Positions 42,579 through 50,093 of a stretch of DNA of 64,000 nt are shown here, in pieces. The notes beneath the pieces are model-generated. The model saw only the letters and a program-made list of their open reading frames with translations, had not been told where the DNA came from and did not search any database. Within the stretch, counting starts at the first letter, position 1. Each line of letters opens with the position of its first letter. The DNA is from Gordonia humi. Its GTDB lineage: Bacteria > Actinomycetota > Actinomycetes > Mycobacteriales > Mycobacteriaceae. Location of the stretch: assembly GCF_014197435.1 (NCBI RefSeq), contig NZ_JACIFP010000001.1:434001-498000 (forward strand), written 5' to 3'. Position numbers and translations under genes: made by a program.

Positions 42579-44317
42579 TCCGACTCCGCGGCCCGGCCGC
42601 CGCTCTCGTCCTCGCCCTGGTCGCCGGGATCGCCGTCGCCTGCGGGTCCGATTCGCCCGCGGAGCGGTTGGCCGCGGCGCTCACCGCCCACGAGCCGACC
42701 ACCGCGGCCCCGCTGACCACCGATCCGGTTGCCGCGAGCAAGACGCTGGTCGACACGTTCGACGGCATGGGAGATGCGACCGTCGACGTCGAGGTGAATG
42801 ACGACGACACCGAGTTCACCTGGACCTGGCACCTGCCGAGGGAGCGCGACGTCTCCTATCGGACGCCCGTCGAGTTGGACGGCGACAAGGTGACGTGGTC
42901 GCCGACCCTGATCCACCGCTCGATGTCGGCGGGCGATCGGCTGCTGTACAGCGACGTGAAAGACTACGAGACTCCCGTCACCGACCGACAGAACCGGCCT
43001 CTGCTCACCTGGCGGGAGGTCACGGTCGTATCGCTCGACGCTGCGGAGTCGGCGTCGGCGACCGAGCTCGCACGCAAGCTGAGGCCGGTGACCGACGGGG
43101 TCACCGCGGCATCGATCCGCGCCGAGCTTCGTGGCAAGCGGGGGCCGCAGACCGTCGTGGCGCTGCGCGCCGCCGACGCCGAGCGGATCGGCTCGCTCGA
43201 CGGGATCGACGGTGTGACCACACGTGTCGAGGGCAGACTGATCACCGCGTACAAGAACCTCCGTTCACCGACGACGAACGGGCTCGAAGAGCGGTGGCGA
43301 CAGGTGGTCGACGCCGCGGCTGGTGCGGACGTGAGCATCGTGAACGGCGACGGCGAACCCGTCGCCGAGGTTCAGAAGTTTCCCGGGACCTCGCCCGACC
43401 CGGTGCGGACCACGCTCGACGTCGCACTCCAGCAGGCCGCGACCGACGCGGTCGCGGGCGAGAAGCGGCCGACGATGCTCGTGGCGATCCGTCCGTCGAC
43501 GGGCGGTATTCTCGCCGTCGCACAGAACGACGCCGCGGACGAGGAAGGTCCGATCGCGTTGACCGGCTTGTACGCGCCCGGGTCGACGTTCAAGACGATC
43601 ACCACCGCCGCCGCTCTGCGGGCCGGGGTGACCACGCCGGACGCGCGTCTCGCCTGTCCGGGGGAGCAGGAGTTCGGCGACCGCGTGATCCCGAACGAGG
43701 ACGAGTTCGATCTCGGAACCGTGCCGCTGCACACCGCGTTCGCGCAGTCGTGCAACACCACGATGGCCGGCCTGTCGACCGAACTCGGCGACGACGCGCT
43801 CACCGACACCGCCCGAGCATTCGGCTTGGGCGTCGACTACACCGTCCCCGGACTCACCACGATCACCGGTGAGGTCCCCGCGGCGTCATCGCCCGCGCAG
43901 AAGGTGGAGAGCGGCATCGGACAGGGTGCCGTGACCGCGTCGCCGTTCGGAATGGCCGTCGTCGAGGCCTCGCTGGCGGCCCGAAAGACCGTGGTACCCA
44001 GCCTGATCGACGGCCAGAAGACCACCTACGACACCGAACCCGCGACCATCTCGGCTCCGATCGCCGCAGCGATCCGATCCGCGATGCGCGAAGCCGTCTC
44101 GTCGGGCACCGCCACGAGCCTGCGCGACATCCCCGGACTGGGCGGGAAGACCGGGACCGCGGAGTTCGGCGACAACAAGCACTCGCACGGCTGGTTCGCC
44201 GGCATCGACGGCGACCTCGCCTTCGCGACACTCGTCGTGGGCGGTGACAGCTCCACGCCCGCACTGAAGGTCAGCGGTGACTTCCTACGGGCGGCGCAGG
44301 GCGACATGCCACGCTGA
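42572..44317 (+). CDS. Lipoprotein penicillin-binding protein (NTF2-like N-terminal, transpeptidase)
   Basis: 581 residues. An N-terminal signal with lipobox ends at Cys24 (GIAVAC), so it is anchored as a lipoprotein outside the membrane. An NTF2-like/MecA N-terminal domain (about 30-140) and a dimerisation region are followed by the transpeptidase domain with STFK (Ser338-Lys341), SCN (393-395) and KTGT (526-529). It cross-links peptidoglycan and is the PbpA-like, mecA-N-type PBP found in Mycobacteriales. GAGGAG lies 3 bases before the ATG, which overlaps the preceding stop. Its coupling to a beta-lactamase-like protein and a LysR suggests a beta-lactam or wall-stress unit. Confidence 0.88.
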   Translation: MLIRLRGPAAALVLALVAGIAVACGSDSPAERLAAALTAHEPTTAAPLTTDPVAASKTLVDTFDGMGDATVDVEVNDDDTEFTWTWHLPRERDVSYRTPVELDGDKVTWSPTLIHRSMSAGDRLLYSDVKDYETPVTDRQNRPLLTWREVTVVSLDAAESASATELARKLRPVTDGVTAASIRAELRGKRGPQTVVALRAADAERIGSLDGIDGVTTRVEGRLITAYKNLRSPTTNGLEERWRQVVDAAAGADVSIVNGDGEPVAEVQKFPGTSPDPVRTTLDVALQQAATDAVAGEKRPTMLVAIRPSTGGILAVAQNDAADEEGPIALTGLYAPGSTFKTITTAAALRAGVTTPDARLACPGEQEFGDRVIPNEDEFDLGTVPLHTAFAQSCNTTMAGLSTELGDDALTDTARAFGLGVDYTVPGLTTITGEVPAASSPAQKVESGIGQGAVTASPFGMAVVEASLAARKTVVPSLIDGQKTTYDTEPATISAPIAAAIRSAMREAVSSGTATSLRDIPGLGGKTGTAEFGDNKHSHGWFAGIDGDLAFATLVVGGDSSTPALKVSGDFLRAAQGDMPR

Positions 44318-44397
44318 GCAGGTCCTCCCCCCTGCGGCGGACGCGGACACCGCGCCGGTGCTGCCCGGCTCTGGAGTCGAGACCCCCACAAACCGAG

Positions 44398-45882
44398 TCA
44401 GGCGGCGTCGAGAAGCGTCGCCAGGAGCGCTTCGACGGCCGAACCGGAGCCGCGGGGTGGACCGTGGGGCAGGAATTCGGGTTCCTGCCCGACATGGTGG
44501 AGTGGATTCACCTGCCATGGGCGGGTCGATCCGGACGGTCGCCACCCGACGCGCCCGGCGTGCGGGCCGTCGGTCAGGAGCCGGGTCTCCCATTTCCCGG
44601 GTCCCTTCCCCTCGGCCCGATTGTGTTTGCCGCACGCCGCACCCAGGTTGACGATGTCGGTCGTCCCGCCGTCCTCCCACCTCGTGACGTGGTGGGCTTC
44701 GGTCCGGGAGAACGGGACATCGCATTCGGGACCGCTGCACCCGCGATCGCGGGCGAACAACGCCAGCCGCTGCGCCTTCGACGCCAACCGTTTACCCCGC
44801 CCGAGGTAGAGGATTTCACTGGTATGCGCTTTGAACACGGCCAGATGTGGGGTGGCGTGGGCGGCGACCTCGACCAGATCCTTCACCGGAACCCGCGCCC
44901 CGGTCGCCGTATACGCGACACCGGCTTCAGCCGCCAGCTCCTGATCGGTGACGGTCACAACAAGCTCGGCCGGAATCCTATCCGGACGGCCGAGCGCACC
45001 GTGTCCCAACACGAAGTCGAGCATCGCGGCCAATGCGTCGTGGTTGCGTTGGGCGGTGCTGCGGGTATCGCGTTCGACGGCGGCGGCGAGAACCTGCGGG
45101 TCCAGACCGTCCCGGTCGACGGCCCCGAACACCGGTGATTCATCGTCGGGGTTGTTCATCCCGGGTGCGGCCCATGCGGTGAGTATGACGTCGAGTTTGG
45201 CCCGGACCGCCGGGGTGAGTGATCCGCGGAGCGTGGACATCAATCGGGCATCTTGCGGGGCCACGGTGAATCCACGCGTGCGCTTGCGGTCACCGTCGTC
45301 GGTGAGTTCCCCGTCGGGGTCGAGGTGACCGAGGAGTCGCTCGCCGACTGCGCGGACTCCGTCCGGGGTGAGGTCCCGCGCCGCGGCCGCGAGGTGTTCT
45401 TCGGCCGCGGTGACGGTGTCGGCGTCGATCGCGGCGGGAATCTTGTCGATCACGTCGGCGATAGTGCGGACGTGTGCCCGGTTGATGCCGCCCTCACGAA
45501 GTGCGTGGGCGGTAGCCTCGAAACGGGCAGGGAGTCGTTGGCCGCCGATGCCGAGGAACTCGCCGGTGGCGAACATGAGTTTCATCCGGGTGTTGGCTTC
45601 GGGTGCACCCACCCGGAGACCGGTGGTCATGTACTTCTGTATGTTCTGGAAACCGCGGGTGTGGAAGGCGTACTGGTCGTTGATCTCGATCATCAGCGAG
45701 GTGGTGGCGGCTTCGTGGCGGTTGCGGATGCGTTCGTCGGTTTCCGCGGCGGCCAGGAGGTCCTCTCCGGTGAGGGCGGCGAACTTGGTGTCGTTGAGTT
45801 TGGCGAACGCGGCCTCGGCGAGCGCGAGGAGAGCTGCGGGTGAATCCGGGAGTGTCGGGCCGTCGTGGGTGGGTTCGGTCAT
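44398..45882 (-). CDS. 13E12 repeat (DUF222) HNH nuclease family protein
   Basis: A 494-residue protein: DUF222 domain (about 20-330) then a C-terminal HNH nuclease (about 370-430) with RGCSGPECDVPFSRTEAHHVTRWEDGGTTDIVNLGAACGKHNRAEG, where the His-His, Asn and His of the HNH fold and a Cys-rich zinc motif are all present. The family is abundant in Gordonia and Mycobacterium genomes, with unknown biological role. The start ATG at 45882 lies inside the 8-bp target duplication of an IS256-family element, 5 bases from its end. The original ribosome site (AAGGGGG) is now 1.5 kb away at 47366-47381, so expression is probably lost or much reduced. Confidence 0.88.
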   Translation of the reverse strand: MTEPTHDGPTLPDSPAALLALAEAAFAKLNDTKFAALTGEDLLAAAETDERIRNRHEAATTSLMIEINDQYAFHTRGFQNIQKYMTTGLRVGAPEANTRMKLMFATGEFLGIGGQRLPARFEATAHALREGGINRAHVRTIADVIDKIPAAIDADTVTAAEEHLAAAARDLTPDGVRAVGERLLGHLDPDGELTDDGDRKRTRGFTVAPQDARLMSTLRGSLTPAVRAKLDVILTAWAAPGMNNPDDESPVFGAVDRDGLDPQVLAAAVERDTRSTAQRNHDALAAMLDFVLGHGALGRPDRIPAELVVTVTDQELAAEAGVAYTATGARVPVKDLVEVAAHATPHLAVFKAHTSEILYLGRGKRLASKAQRLALFARDRGCSGPECDVPFSRTEAHHVTRWEDGGTTDIVNLGAACGKHNRAEGKGPGKWETRLLTDGPHAGRVGWRPSGSTRPWQVNPLHHVGQEPEFLPHGPPRGSGSAVEALLATLLDAA

Positions 45883-45886
45883 CGGA
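45879..45886. repeat. Target site duplication, left copy (TCATCGGA)
   Basis: An identical 8-bp sequence occurs at 47358-47365; it includes the start codon (CAT on + strand) of the 13E12 gene. Confidence 0.85.
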
Positions 45887-47357
45887 GGGCGTGTCAGATG
45901 GTGTGTGTAAGCGGTGATGTTCAGTCCTGAAAGGAACTCACCTCGTGACCATCGAAGAGAATGTAGTTGTGGATCAACCTGTTTCGCGTGAAGAACGCCG
46001 ACGACGCCAGGCAGCGACCGTCGATCAACTCGTCGCTTCCGGGGCGTTGGACGGCGTGTTCGCCCAGATCGACGCCGGCCAGCCGATCGCCGGCGAAGAC
46101 GGCCTCCTCAACGCCTTGTTGAAGGCCACCCTCGAGCGAGGGCTCAACGTCGAGCTGACCGAGCACCTCGGCTACGAGACTGGTGACGCCGACGCCTCGT
46201 CGTTTCCGAACTCGCGCAACGGCTACAGCGCGAAGACGCTGGCGACCGAGGTCGGCGATGTGGAGATCAGCGTCCCGCGTGATCGGGACGGCACCTTCAC
46301 GCCGATGCTCGTGCGTAAGGGGCAGCGCCGCCTCGACGGGCTCGACGGGATGATCGTGTCCCTGTATGCGGGTGGGATGACGATCCGAGACATTCAGCAT
46401 CACCTGATCTCGACGATCGGCACCGACTTGTCGCACGAGACGATTTCGAAGATCACCGACGAGGTCTCCGACGAAGTGACCCGGTGGCAGACCCGCGACC
46501 TCGACGCCCTGTACCCGGTCATCTACCTGGACGCGATCGTGGTCAAGATCCGTGACGGCGGGCACGTGATCAACAAGGCCGCGCACATTGCCGTCGGCGT
46601 CGACATGGACGGGGTCAAACACGTCCTGGGCATCTGGATCCAGGAGCATGAGGGTGCCAAGTTCTGGGCTGGGGTCTGCGCCGAGCTCCGCAACCGCGGA
46701 GTCGCGGACGTGCTCATCGTGTGCTGTGACGGGCTGACCGGGTTCGCTGAGGCCGTTGAGGCCACGTGGCCGCAAGCGACGGTCCAAACATGTGTGGTGC
46801 ACCTGATCCGGGCGTCGATGCGGTTCGTCTCCTACACCGACCGCAAAGCCGTCGTGCGCCTGTTGAAGCCGATCTATCAGGCCTCGACCGAGCAGGCCGC
46901 CGCCGACGCATTAGACGCGTTCGAAGACTCCGACATGGGGCGGAAGTATCCATCGGCAGTGAAGTCGTTCCGGGCAGCGTGGGACCGGTTCATCCCGTTC
47001 CTGACGTTCCCTCCCGAGTTACGGAAGGTCATCTACACGACCAACGCGATCGAGTCGTTGAACTTCCAGCTGCGCAAGGTCACGAAGAACCGCGGGCAGT
47101 TCCCCAACGACGCCGCGGCAGTGAAGCTGTTGTGGCTGGCCATCTGCAACATCGAGGACAAACGCGCCCGCGAACGCGCCAAGGAGCGCGGGAAGAACGC
47201 CGCTGATCGACGAGCCTCCGGACGCCTCGTCGAGGGTGCGGTCACCACGAACTGGAAACGCGCTCTCGAACAGTTATCGATGGTCTATCCCGAACGAATC
47301 GACCGTCACCTCTAACTCGAACACTAGACCGACTTACACAGAAAACTTGACAGGCTC
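45887..47357 (+). mobile_element. Complete IS256-family insertion sequence
   Basis: A 1471-bp element with imperfect 25-bp terminal inverted repeats (45887-45911 and 47333-47357; 18 of 25 positions match, outer bases GGGCGTGTCA / GAGCCTGTCA inverted). It carries one transposase gene and is flanked by the 8-bp direct repeat TCATCGGA. Duplication length and repeat type are normal for IS256. Both ends and the transposase look intact, so the copy is likely recent. Confidence 0.88.
45945..47315 (+). CDS. IS256-family transposase (mutator type)
   Basis: A 456-residue DDE transposase. The DDE triad fits Asp in YPVIYLDAIVVKIRDGG, Asp in VCCDGLTGFAEAVEATWP and Glu in TTNAIESLNFQLRK (the last is the family's signature C-terminal block). 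N-terminal residues RRRRQAATVDQLV with the helical NVELTEHLGYE segment form the DNA-binding part. The GTG at 45945 follows AAAGGA by 9 bases. There is no frameshift or internal stop. Confidence 0.93.
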   Translation: MTIEENVVVDQPVSREERRRRQAATVDQLVASGALDGVFAQIDAGQPIAGEDGLLNALLKATLERGLNVELTEHLGYETGDADASSFPNSRNGYSAKTLATEVGDVEISVPRDRDGTFTPMLVRKGQRRLDGLDGMIVSLYAGGMTIRDIQHHLISTIGTDLSHETISKITDEVSDEVTRWQTRDLDALYPVIYLDAIVVKIRDGGHVINKAAHIAVGVDMDGVKHVLGIWIQEHEGAKFWAGVCAELRNRGVADVLIVCCDGLTGFAEAVEATWPQATVQTCVVHLIRASMRFVSYTDRKAVVRLLKPIYQASTEQAAADALDAFEDSDMGRKYPSAVKSFRAAWDRFIPFLTFPPELRKVIYTTNAIESLNFQLRKVTKNRGQFPNDAAAVKLLWLAICNIEDKRARERAKERGKNAADRRASGRLVEGAVTTNWKRALEQLSMVYPERIDRHL

Positions 47358-47365
47358 TCATCGGA
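47358..47365. repeat. Target site duplication, right copy (TCATCGGA)
   Basis: Exact repeat of 45879-45886. Joining 45886 to 47366 recreates the empty site. Confidence 0.85.
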
Positions 47366-47381
47366 TTCACCCCCTTGTAAG
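47366..47381 (-). promoter_or_regulatory. Displaced ribosome-binding site of the 13E12/HNH gene
   Basis: On the minus strand this reads CTTACAAGGGGGTGAA. In the reconstructed empty site AAGGGGG would lie 8 bases before the 13E12 ATG; no comparable site remains next to the gene now. The gap 47382-47448 contains nothing else recognisable beyond the presumed old promoter. Confidence 0.65.
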
Positions 47382-47448
47382 TGCTGGTCATAGCCGTTTT
47401 CGACCTTTGACCACACACTAACAAGCACCTACGACATTCTCGGATCGC

Positions 47449-48438
47449 TCAGCCCACCAGCAGCACACCGCCCAGCCCGAGCAGTCCCACCAGGACGGTC
47501 GCACAAGCCGCGAGGACGAATGGACGCGCGCCCACCGACCGGAACATCGTGATCCGGACGCCGGTGCCGAGTCCGAACATCGCCGCGGTCAGTGCGATCA
47601 CCTGGATCTGTTTACCCACCGCGAGCACCGGATCGGGGACGACGCCGGTCGAGCGCAGCGCGACGAAGGCCAGGAAGCCGATCACGAACAGCGGTACCAG
47701 CGGCGGACGCTTTCCCGTGCCCTGTGCGTGGGTGCGCTGCCGGATGCTCAGTACGGCGAGAACCGGAGCGAGCAGGATCACGCGAGCCAGCTTCACCACC
47801 ACGGCGACGGCGAGCGCGCCGCCTCCGATCATTCCTCCCGCCGCCACGACCTGGGCGACCTCGTGGATCGATCCGCCCGCCCACATTCCCGCATCGTGGT
47901 CGGACAGCCCCATCAGGTGTGCGGCGAACGGGAGCGCGGGGATCAGCACGGTACCGAATACGACGACGCAGGCGACGGCCGCCGCCACGTCCTCGTCATC
48001 CGCGTCGATGACACCGTCGACCGCGGCGACCGCGGCCGCCCCGCAGATGGAGCTCCCGCAGGCGATCAGCAGACGCTGAGCGAACGGGATACCGAGGAGC
48101 TTCCCGATGTACAGGGTTCCGAGAATGCCGCCGACCACGATGACGACGACCATCGCGATCACACCGAATCCGAGACCCAGGATGTCACCGACGACCAGTT
48201 GCAGACCGAGCAGAGCGACGCCGATGCGAAGCACGCTCTTCGAGACGATCGTCAGCCCCGGCCGCACGACATCGGGCAATGCGGTCGCATTGGCGCAGAC
48301 CGCGCCCAGGACGATCGCGATCAGAAGAGAGCTCACCGCGGGCACGAAGGCGTTGATCCCGACAGCGATCGCAGTGCCGACCGCGGCCAGCGCGAGTCCT
48401 GGAACCACGTCGGCCACCTGCGGTTTGAGCATCGTCAT
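47449..48438 (-). CDS. YeiH family (UPF0324) membrane protein, putative exporter
   Basis: A 329-residue integral membrane protein with about 10 helices. Family landmarks are LLIAIVLGAVCANATALPDVVRPGLTIVSKSVLRIGVALLGLQL, IACGSSICGAAAVAA and GGSIHEVAQVVAAGGMIGGGALAVAVVVKLARVILLAP. YeiH proteins are proposed sulfate/sulfonate or related anion exporters; the substrate is not certain. Two closely spaced ATGs exist (48438 and 48432). It is divergent from a LysR gene across a pair of palindromes, the arrangement seen for yeiH-yeiE. Confidence 0.86.
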   Translation of the reverse strand: MTMLKPQVADVVPGLALAAVGTAIAVGINAFVPAVSSLLIAIVLGAVCANATALPDVVRPGLTIVSKSVLRIGVALLGLQLVVGDILGLGFGVIAMVVVIVVGGILGTLYIGKLLGIPFAQRLLIACGSSICGAAAVAAVDGVIDADDEDVAAAVACVVVFGTVLIPALPFAAHLMGLSDHDAGMWAGGSIHEVAQVVAAGGMIGGGALAVAVVVKLARVILLAPVLAVLSIRQRTHAQGTGKRPPLVPLFVIGFLAFVALRSTGVVPDPVLAVGKQIQVIALTAAMFGLGTGVRITMFRSVGARPFVLAACATVLVGLLGLGGVLLVG

Positions 48439-48484
48439 GCTTCAAGCTTCGGCGAAGAGACCACCTGCCGGAACCCCGCCGTTC

Positions 48485-48524
48485 GATATGCCGTCATATC
48501 TCCTTGATATGGACGATCCATATC
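48485..48524. promoter_or_regulatory. Tandem palindromic LysR operators
   Basis: Two inverted repeats are in series: GATATG-N4-CATATC (48485-48500) and GATATGG-N5-CCATATC (48506-48524), 5 bases apart, in the 118-bp divergent gap. The T-rich/A-rich half-sites fit LysR binding (recognition and activation sites). Confidence 0.7.
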
Positions 48525-48556
48525 TGAATCGCATCACCGCAGGTTAGAGTCGACCC

Positions 48557-49456
48557 ATGGATCTACGATCGCTCGACCTCGGAGCACTCGAACTGCTCGT
48601 CGGCGTCGACGATCACGGCAGCCTCAGCGCGGCCGCCCGCGCATGCGGCGTCGCCCAACCGAACGCGAGCCGGTCCGTCTCGCGTCTCGAACGTCAACTC
48701 GGCGTGCCACTGCTCAAACGCGCGACCGTCGGTTCGACGCTCACCGCCCAGGGCACCGTCCTCGTCCACTGGGCACGCAAGATCATCGACGACACCGCGC
48801 AGATGCTCGACGTCGCATCCGGGCTCCACACCGACCACACCGCCGAGATGACGGTGGGCGCGTCGATGACCGTCGCCGAACACCTCCTCCCCCGCTGGCT
48901 CGGCGTGTTCCGCGCGCGGTTCCCCGAGGTGACCGTGCATCTGCGTGTTCTGAACTCGTCGACGGTCTTCGTCTCCCTGGCCAACGACGCCTGCGATGTC
49001 GGCTTCGTCGAGTCGCCGACCGTGCCGTCCACGCTCTGCGACACCGTCGTCGCACGGGACCGACTGGTGCTCGTGGTCCCGCCGGACCATCCCTGGACCA
49101 GACGTCGCCGGAAGGTCACCGCCGAGGAACTCGCCGCTACACCGCTCCTCGTCCGGGAGCCCGGATCGGGGACCCGCATCACGCTCGACGAGGCCCTGGC
49201 AGGCTATGCGCGCGCCGACCCGATCCTCGAACTCGGCAGCAGCGCGGCGATCCGAACATCCGTCGCCGCGGGGGTGGGCCCCGCGGTGCTCAGTACACTC
49301 GCGATCGCGGACGAAGCGCGGTCCGGCGCGGTGCGACCGGTGGAAGTGGACGGCCTGGACCTGACCCGCCGACTCCGCGCGGTGTGGCGACCGCCCCGTG
49401 AACTGCGCGGTCCCGCAGCCGAACTCGTCCGCATCGCAAGGAAGTCGACACCGTGA
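48557..49456 (+). CDS. LysR-family regulator (YeiE-like)
   Basis: 299 residues; HTH at about 22-42 (SLSAAARACGVAQPNASRSVSRLERQLG) and an effector domain from about 93. It is divergent from the YeiH-type exporter and the likely binder of the two palindromes between them; in other bacteria this LysR type controls the neighbouring exporter. Its stop overlaps the GTG of the methyltransferase gene (GTGA). Confidence 0.88.
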   Translation: MDLRSLDLGALELLVGVDDHGSLSAAARACGVAQPNASRSVSRLERQLGVPLLKRATVGSTLTAQGTVLVHWARKIIDDTAQMLDVASGLHTDHTAEMTVGASMTVAEHLLPRWLGVFRARFPEVTVHLRVLNSSTVFVSLANDACDVGFVESPTVPSTLCDTVVARDRLVLVVPPDHPWTRRRRKVTAEELAATPLLVREPGSGTRITLDEALAGYARADPILELGSSAAIRTSVAAGVGPAVLSTLAIADEARSGAVRPVEVDGLDLTRRLRAVWRPPRELRGPAAELVRIARKSTP

Positions 49457-50070
49457 CCGATGTACAGCCCGGCTACGACGCCATGGCCGCCGAGTACGCG
49501 CGGGTGCTGCCCGACCCGTTCCAGACCCCGCTCGAACGGGGTGCCGTCGACGCGTTCGCCGCGCACGTACGAGCCGCGGACCTCGGTCCGACGATCGTCG
49601 ACGTCGGCTGCGGCACCGGGCACATCGCCGCGCACCTCACGACCGCGGGATTCTCCGTGACCGCCGTCGACCCGAGTGCAGGCATGCTCGACCAGGCACG
49701 ACTCGCCTATCGGGATCTGTCGTTCACCCGAGACGACGCGTCGTTGGGCAGCGTCGACCTGGGTGCCGCGGCCGGGGTGATCGCCCGCTACAGCTTGATT
49801 CACGTCGCTCCGGAACAGGTTCGAGAGACCTTGCGTGACTGGGCCGCTCGGCTGCGCTCCGGATCGGTGGTCCTGCTCGCGGGACAGTCGACCGATGAAT
49901 CGGGTACCGCCCCGTTCGACCACGCCGTCGCACCGGCGTGGCGCTGGCATCCCGACGAGGTCGTGCGGGCGCTGTCCGATGCCGGCTTCGCGGAACTCTG
50001 GCGCACGGTGAGCCGCCCGTCCGACGGGTACGGCCGTTTTCCCGAGTTCCACGTGTGCGCGCGACGCTGA
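49453..50070 (+). CDS. Class I SAM-dependent methyltransferase
   Basis: 205 residues. The SAM site is IVDVGCGTGHIAAHL (about 49-63), followed by VTAVDPSAGMLDQAR (acidic end of strand 2), DDASLGSVD and GVIARYSLIHVAPEQV. It resembles the small UbiE/ArsM-like generic methyltransferases; the substrate is unknown. The GTG start overlaps the LysR stop, so the two are coupled. Confidence 0.85.
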   Translation: MTDVQPGYDAMAAEYARVLPDPFQTPLERGAVDAFAAHVRAADLGPTIVDVGCGTGHIAAHLTTAGFSVTAVDPSAGMLDQARLAYRDLSFTRDDASLGSVDLGAAAGVIARYSLIHVAPEQVRETLRDWAARLRSGSVVLLAGQSTDESGTAPFDHAVAPAWRWHPDEVVRALSDAGFAELWRTVSRPSDGYGRFPEFHVCARR

Positions 50071-50093
50071 TCGACGACTGATTCCACTCGGCG

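Noticed and set aside
44318..44397. Possible extra element between the PBP and 13E12 genes
   Set aside because: 80 GC-rich bases with no clear stem, frame or promoter pattern.
46523..46953. Minus-strand frames inside the transposase gene
   Set aside because: Antisense shadows of an intact IS256 transposase.
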